Source: Trichoplax sp. H2
Lineage: Eukaryota > Placozoa > Uniplacotomia > Trichoplacea
Reading direction: 5' to 3'
Assembly: GCA_003344405.1 (NCBI GenBank)
Contig: NOWV01000009.1
Coordinates: forward strand, 992,001-1,056,000
DNA: 64,000 nucleotides
Both the position numbers and the translations under genes were made by a program. Below are positions 62,087-64,000 of the stretch, piece by piece. The stretch's first letter is position 1. Every line of letters starts with the position of its first letter. The notes below the pieces were generated by a model. The model made no database searches. It was not told the DNA's origin and saw only the letters and a program-made list of their open reading frames with translations.

Positions 62087-64000
62087 CTAAACATTTCAAG
62101 GAATATATAATTTATAGCCAATTCAATTCACATTTTCAGCGTAAAACTTTCATAAAGTGCCGTAATAAATGAGATTCAGCAATGATATACCGTTAAGTTT
62201 ACTTCTGATAGGAATAATAGATTCTGAAATTACGGCGTTTCCATTTTGGCTATGGTAGGTCTAAGTTAAAAGAGAAAGCATTAAAAATGATTTAGTGTGT
62301 TTTTCGTTTTAAAACGAGCAATTTATCTTTGATATTGCTATGATTTAGGGAATAATCTCATCTTGAGTTGGTTGTAATTATTCCCACTAATTAATAGAAA
62401 CTATCAGGCATCACTTAAAATTATTCATTACCTATTTCAATATAGACAAAATCGCTTAGTAAAGTTACGTTATTATTTAATTTACTTTATTTATTTCTAC
62501 GAGTTGGATAGTAATTGTTTCTATCAATTTACTATATTTTAGGCTATCTGAAAATCCGATATCGAAAAAATGGCTAGGATTCCTTTATGGAATCCTTTAA
62601 TTAAAACTGTGACTATATTTCCTTCCTGTTCTCATTTTTTTCAAAGTAAAACCCGTAAAACTGTTGATCATTAATTTAGCTCATTCATTTCTGCTGATTT
62701 AGTTATAATTAATCATTTCCAACAGTTGATATAGGACTAACTAGAAGAGTCTAATGTAGAAAGTGTGGACAGTATTTTCTCATGTTCTCACTTTATAAAA
62801 GTTAAACTTTCCGTAAAGCTACTTCAATATTAATTTAGCTCAATTGTTAAATGGAATGTAGTCATTTCTAACTATTACGGTAAGCTATCTAGAAGCCTGA
62901 TATGAAAAAAAATAGAAACCATTTCTTAATACATCTATATTATCAGAAACAAAGCCATTTAAAAAAGCTACTTGATTAATTATTAATTTAGGTCATTTGC
63001 TCTGCTCATGAATTCTGATGATATAAGAAATTTGACCATAAAAGTCTTAAGATAACCATTTGTTAACTAGAAATAGATCTCCTAACTGTTTCTAACACTG
63101 ACTGAGAGTTATTAGAAGAGCTGAATCATAAGCGATTATGTAGAAAATTTACGTGAGATGATAGATTCCATATTAAATTCGTTTCATAAGTCTTCTGAAG
63201 ATGAGATGCCTTTTATTACCTCTATCAGCAACTTATGGCTGTCTAGAAATTATAATCTAAAGATGACTATCATTTCATTTCGTTCAGTTGTCTTCGCTTA
63301 GAACCAATCATATGGTATAGAAATGGATTGCACGATTTCTATTTGCATTTTATCGTAAATATGTAATTAAATTTTATGTATGGTTGATAAATCGTTATTT
63401 GTCTTTCAATAACTAACAACGACTGGTTATTGCTCTAATTCAAGGTTATTCTACATGATTCCTATCTGCTAAGTGCTATAGCTAATTGAAAGATTTAAAC
63501 ATAGGAAGAGGTTTAAGAATGTTATAAAGTTATAGAAACTAGCTTTTTAAAATAATGACAAAAAATAGAGGCATGACAGTTCTAGCAGCAGTTATAGAAG
63601 TATAAAGTAGTTTTTTGAACTTGGCTATATCAATCCACAAAAAATTTTGTTGGAGTACTAGCTGTGTTATTAGTTTATAAGGATATGAAATTGGGAGAAC
63701 TGCTAATAAACTAATTAAATCGATCATTACTGTGAGAATTGTAATGATTTTGGCTTCTCGGAAACTAGTTAATACTTGTATTAAAGGCCATAGTGCTAAT
63801 TTTTTTCCGCTTTTTTCATGGTAACAGTTACATTAAAAGAAAGAAAGAATAGAATTATCACGATTATACTACTCACCTATTTAATTTAATATGGAATTTT
63901 ATTGAGAAATTTTTAGTCTATAACTTTTATCAAGGATATTTAAAGTTGGCTGAGTTAAGGTAAATCGTACTACAGTATTTCGATTCGATATTTTTTATCA
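62087..64000. other. Region upstream of the visible LRRC49 exons; possible GPCR-like remnant
   Basis: AT-rich. The first coding exon(s) of LRRC49 should be here or just outside but could not be recognised, as the family's N-terminus is not conserved. A minus-strand hydrophobic stretch at 63539-63895 is described separately. Confidence 0.4.
63539..63895 (-). pseudogene. Possible GPCR-like fragment with a frame change
   Basis: Minus strand. One frame (about 63895-63797) encodes a hydrophobic helix ending in a lysine-rich turn (SFNVTVTMKKAEKN) and then a stop. The next frame, opening in the same A-rich run, continues through FREAKIITILTVMIDLI, a proline-bearing helix end (AVLPISYPY) and a second hydrophobic segment ending in PLFFVIILKS and a stop. 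The pattern recalls transmembrane helices 5 to 7 of a rhodopsin-like receptor, abundant in placozoans, but the hallmark NPxxY is absent. If real, it is broken by a one-base shift at the A run or is spliced. Could also be chance hydrophobic AT-rich sequence. Confidence 0.2.

Noticed and set aside
61872-62099. A possible start codon for LRRC49 near 62099
   Set aside because: The first codon there is TTG, not ATG, and a good acceptor at 62087-62088 fits an exon start in phase 1, so the gene continues upstream.
1-64000. tRNA, rRNA, spliceosomal RNA, CRISPR arrays, bacterial operon signals
   Set aside because: Scanned by eye for A/B boxes, conserved RNA cores and regular spaced repeats; none found. 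The intron-rich gene structures show animal DNA, so bacterial signals are not expected.

Overview
The window is nuclear DNA from an animal. It is AT-rich, has many short GT-AG introns, and encodes animal proteins that can still be aligned by eye with their vertebrate counterparts (importin-11, IDH3A, LRRC49, TTLL6, proprotein convertases). Low GC, modest introns, strong intron retention and close gene packing suggest an early-branching animal. A placozoan (Trichoplax/Hoilungia type) fits best, but that is inference. I rebuilt the gene models by hand from splice sites, reading phase and family similarity; the coordinates given are coding exons.

Layout, left to right: (1) 471-7905 +, a large membrane-anchored furin/PCSK5-type convertase whose 5' end lies outside the window; (2) 9318-20736 -, IPO11 (importin-11), 35 coding exons, complete; (3) 21903-23431 +, an SFR1/Mei5-type recombination factor, head-to-head with IPO11; (4) 24937-28629 -, IDH3A, complete; (5) 30140-30651 -, the 3' exons of an unrecognised small membrane protein; (6) 33718-41478 +, a secreted PCSK1-like prohormone convertase, complete; (7) 46712-55107 +, a TTLL6/TTLL13-type tubulin polyglutamylase, complete; (8) 57815-62086 -, LRRC49, a tubulin polyglutamylase complex subunit, lacking its 5' end. 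A weak GPCR-like fragment lies near the right edge.

Two themes stand out. First, two convertases on the same strand flank three unrelated genes and share three consecutive exons of identical length and phase (38, 77 and 89 nt), so they descend from one ancestor. They have diverged sharply: one is membrane-bound with about 25 Cys-rich repeats, nearly all in one 4.5-kb exon, and has lost the P-domain RGD and disulfide; the other is soluble and intron-rich and keeps both. Second, a TTLL6-type polyglutamylase and LRRC49 are convergent neighbours, which places two tubulin-polyglutamylation genes side by side. The remaining DNA is introns and spacers with palindromic GTACAGTAC-type words, a 72-bp minisatellite and a few hairpins. 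I saw no tRNA, rRNA, CRISPR or clear transposon.
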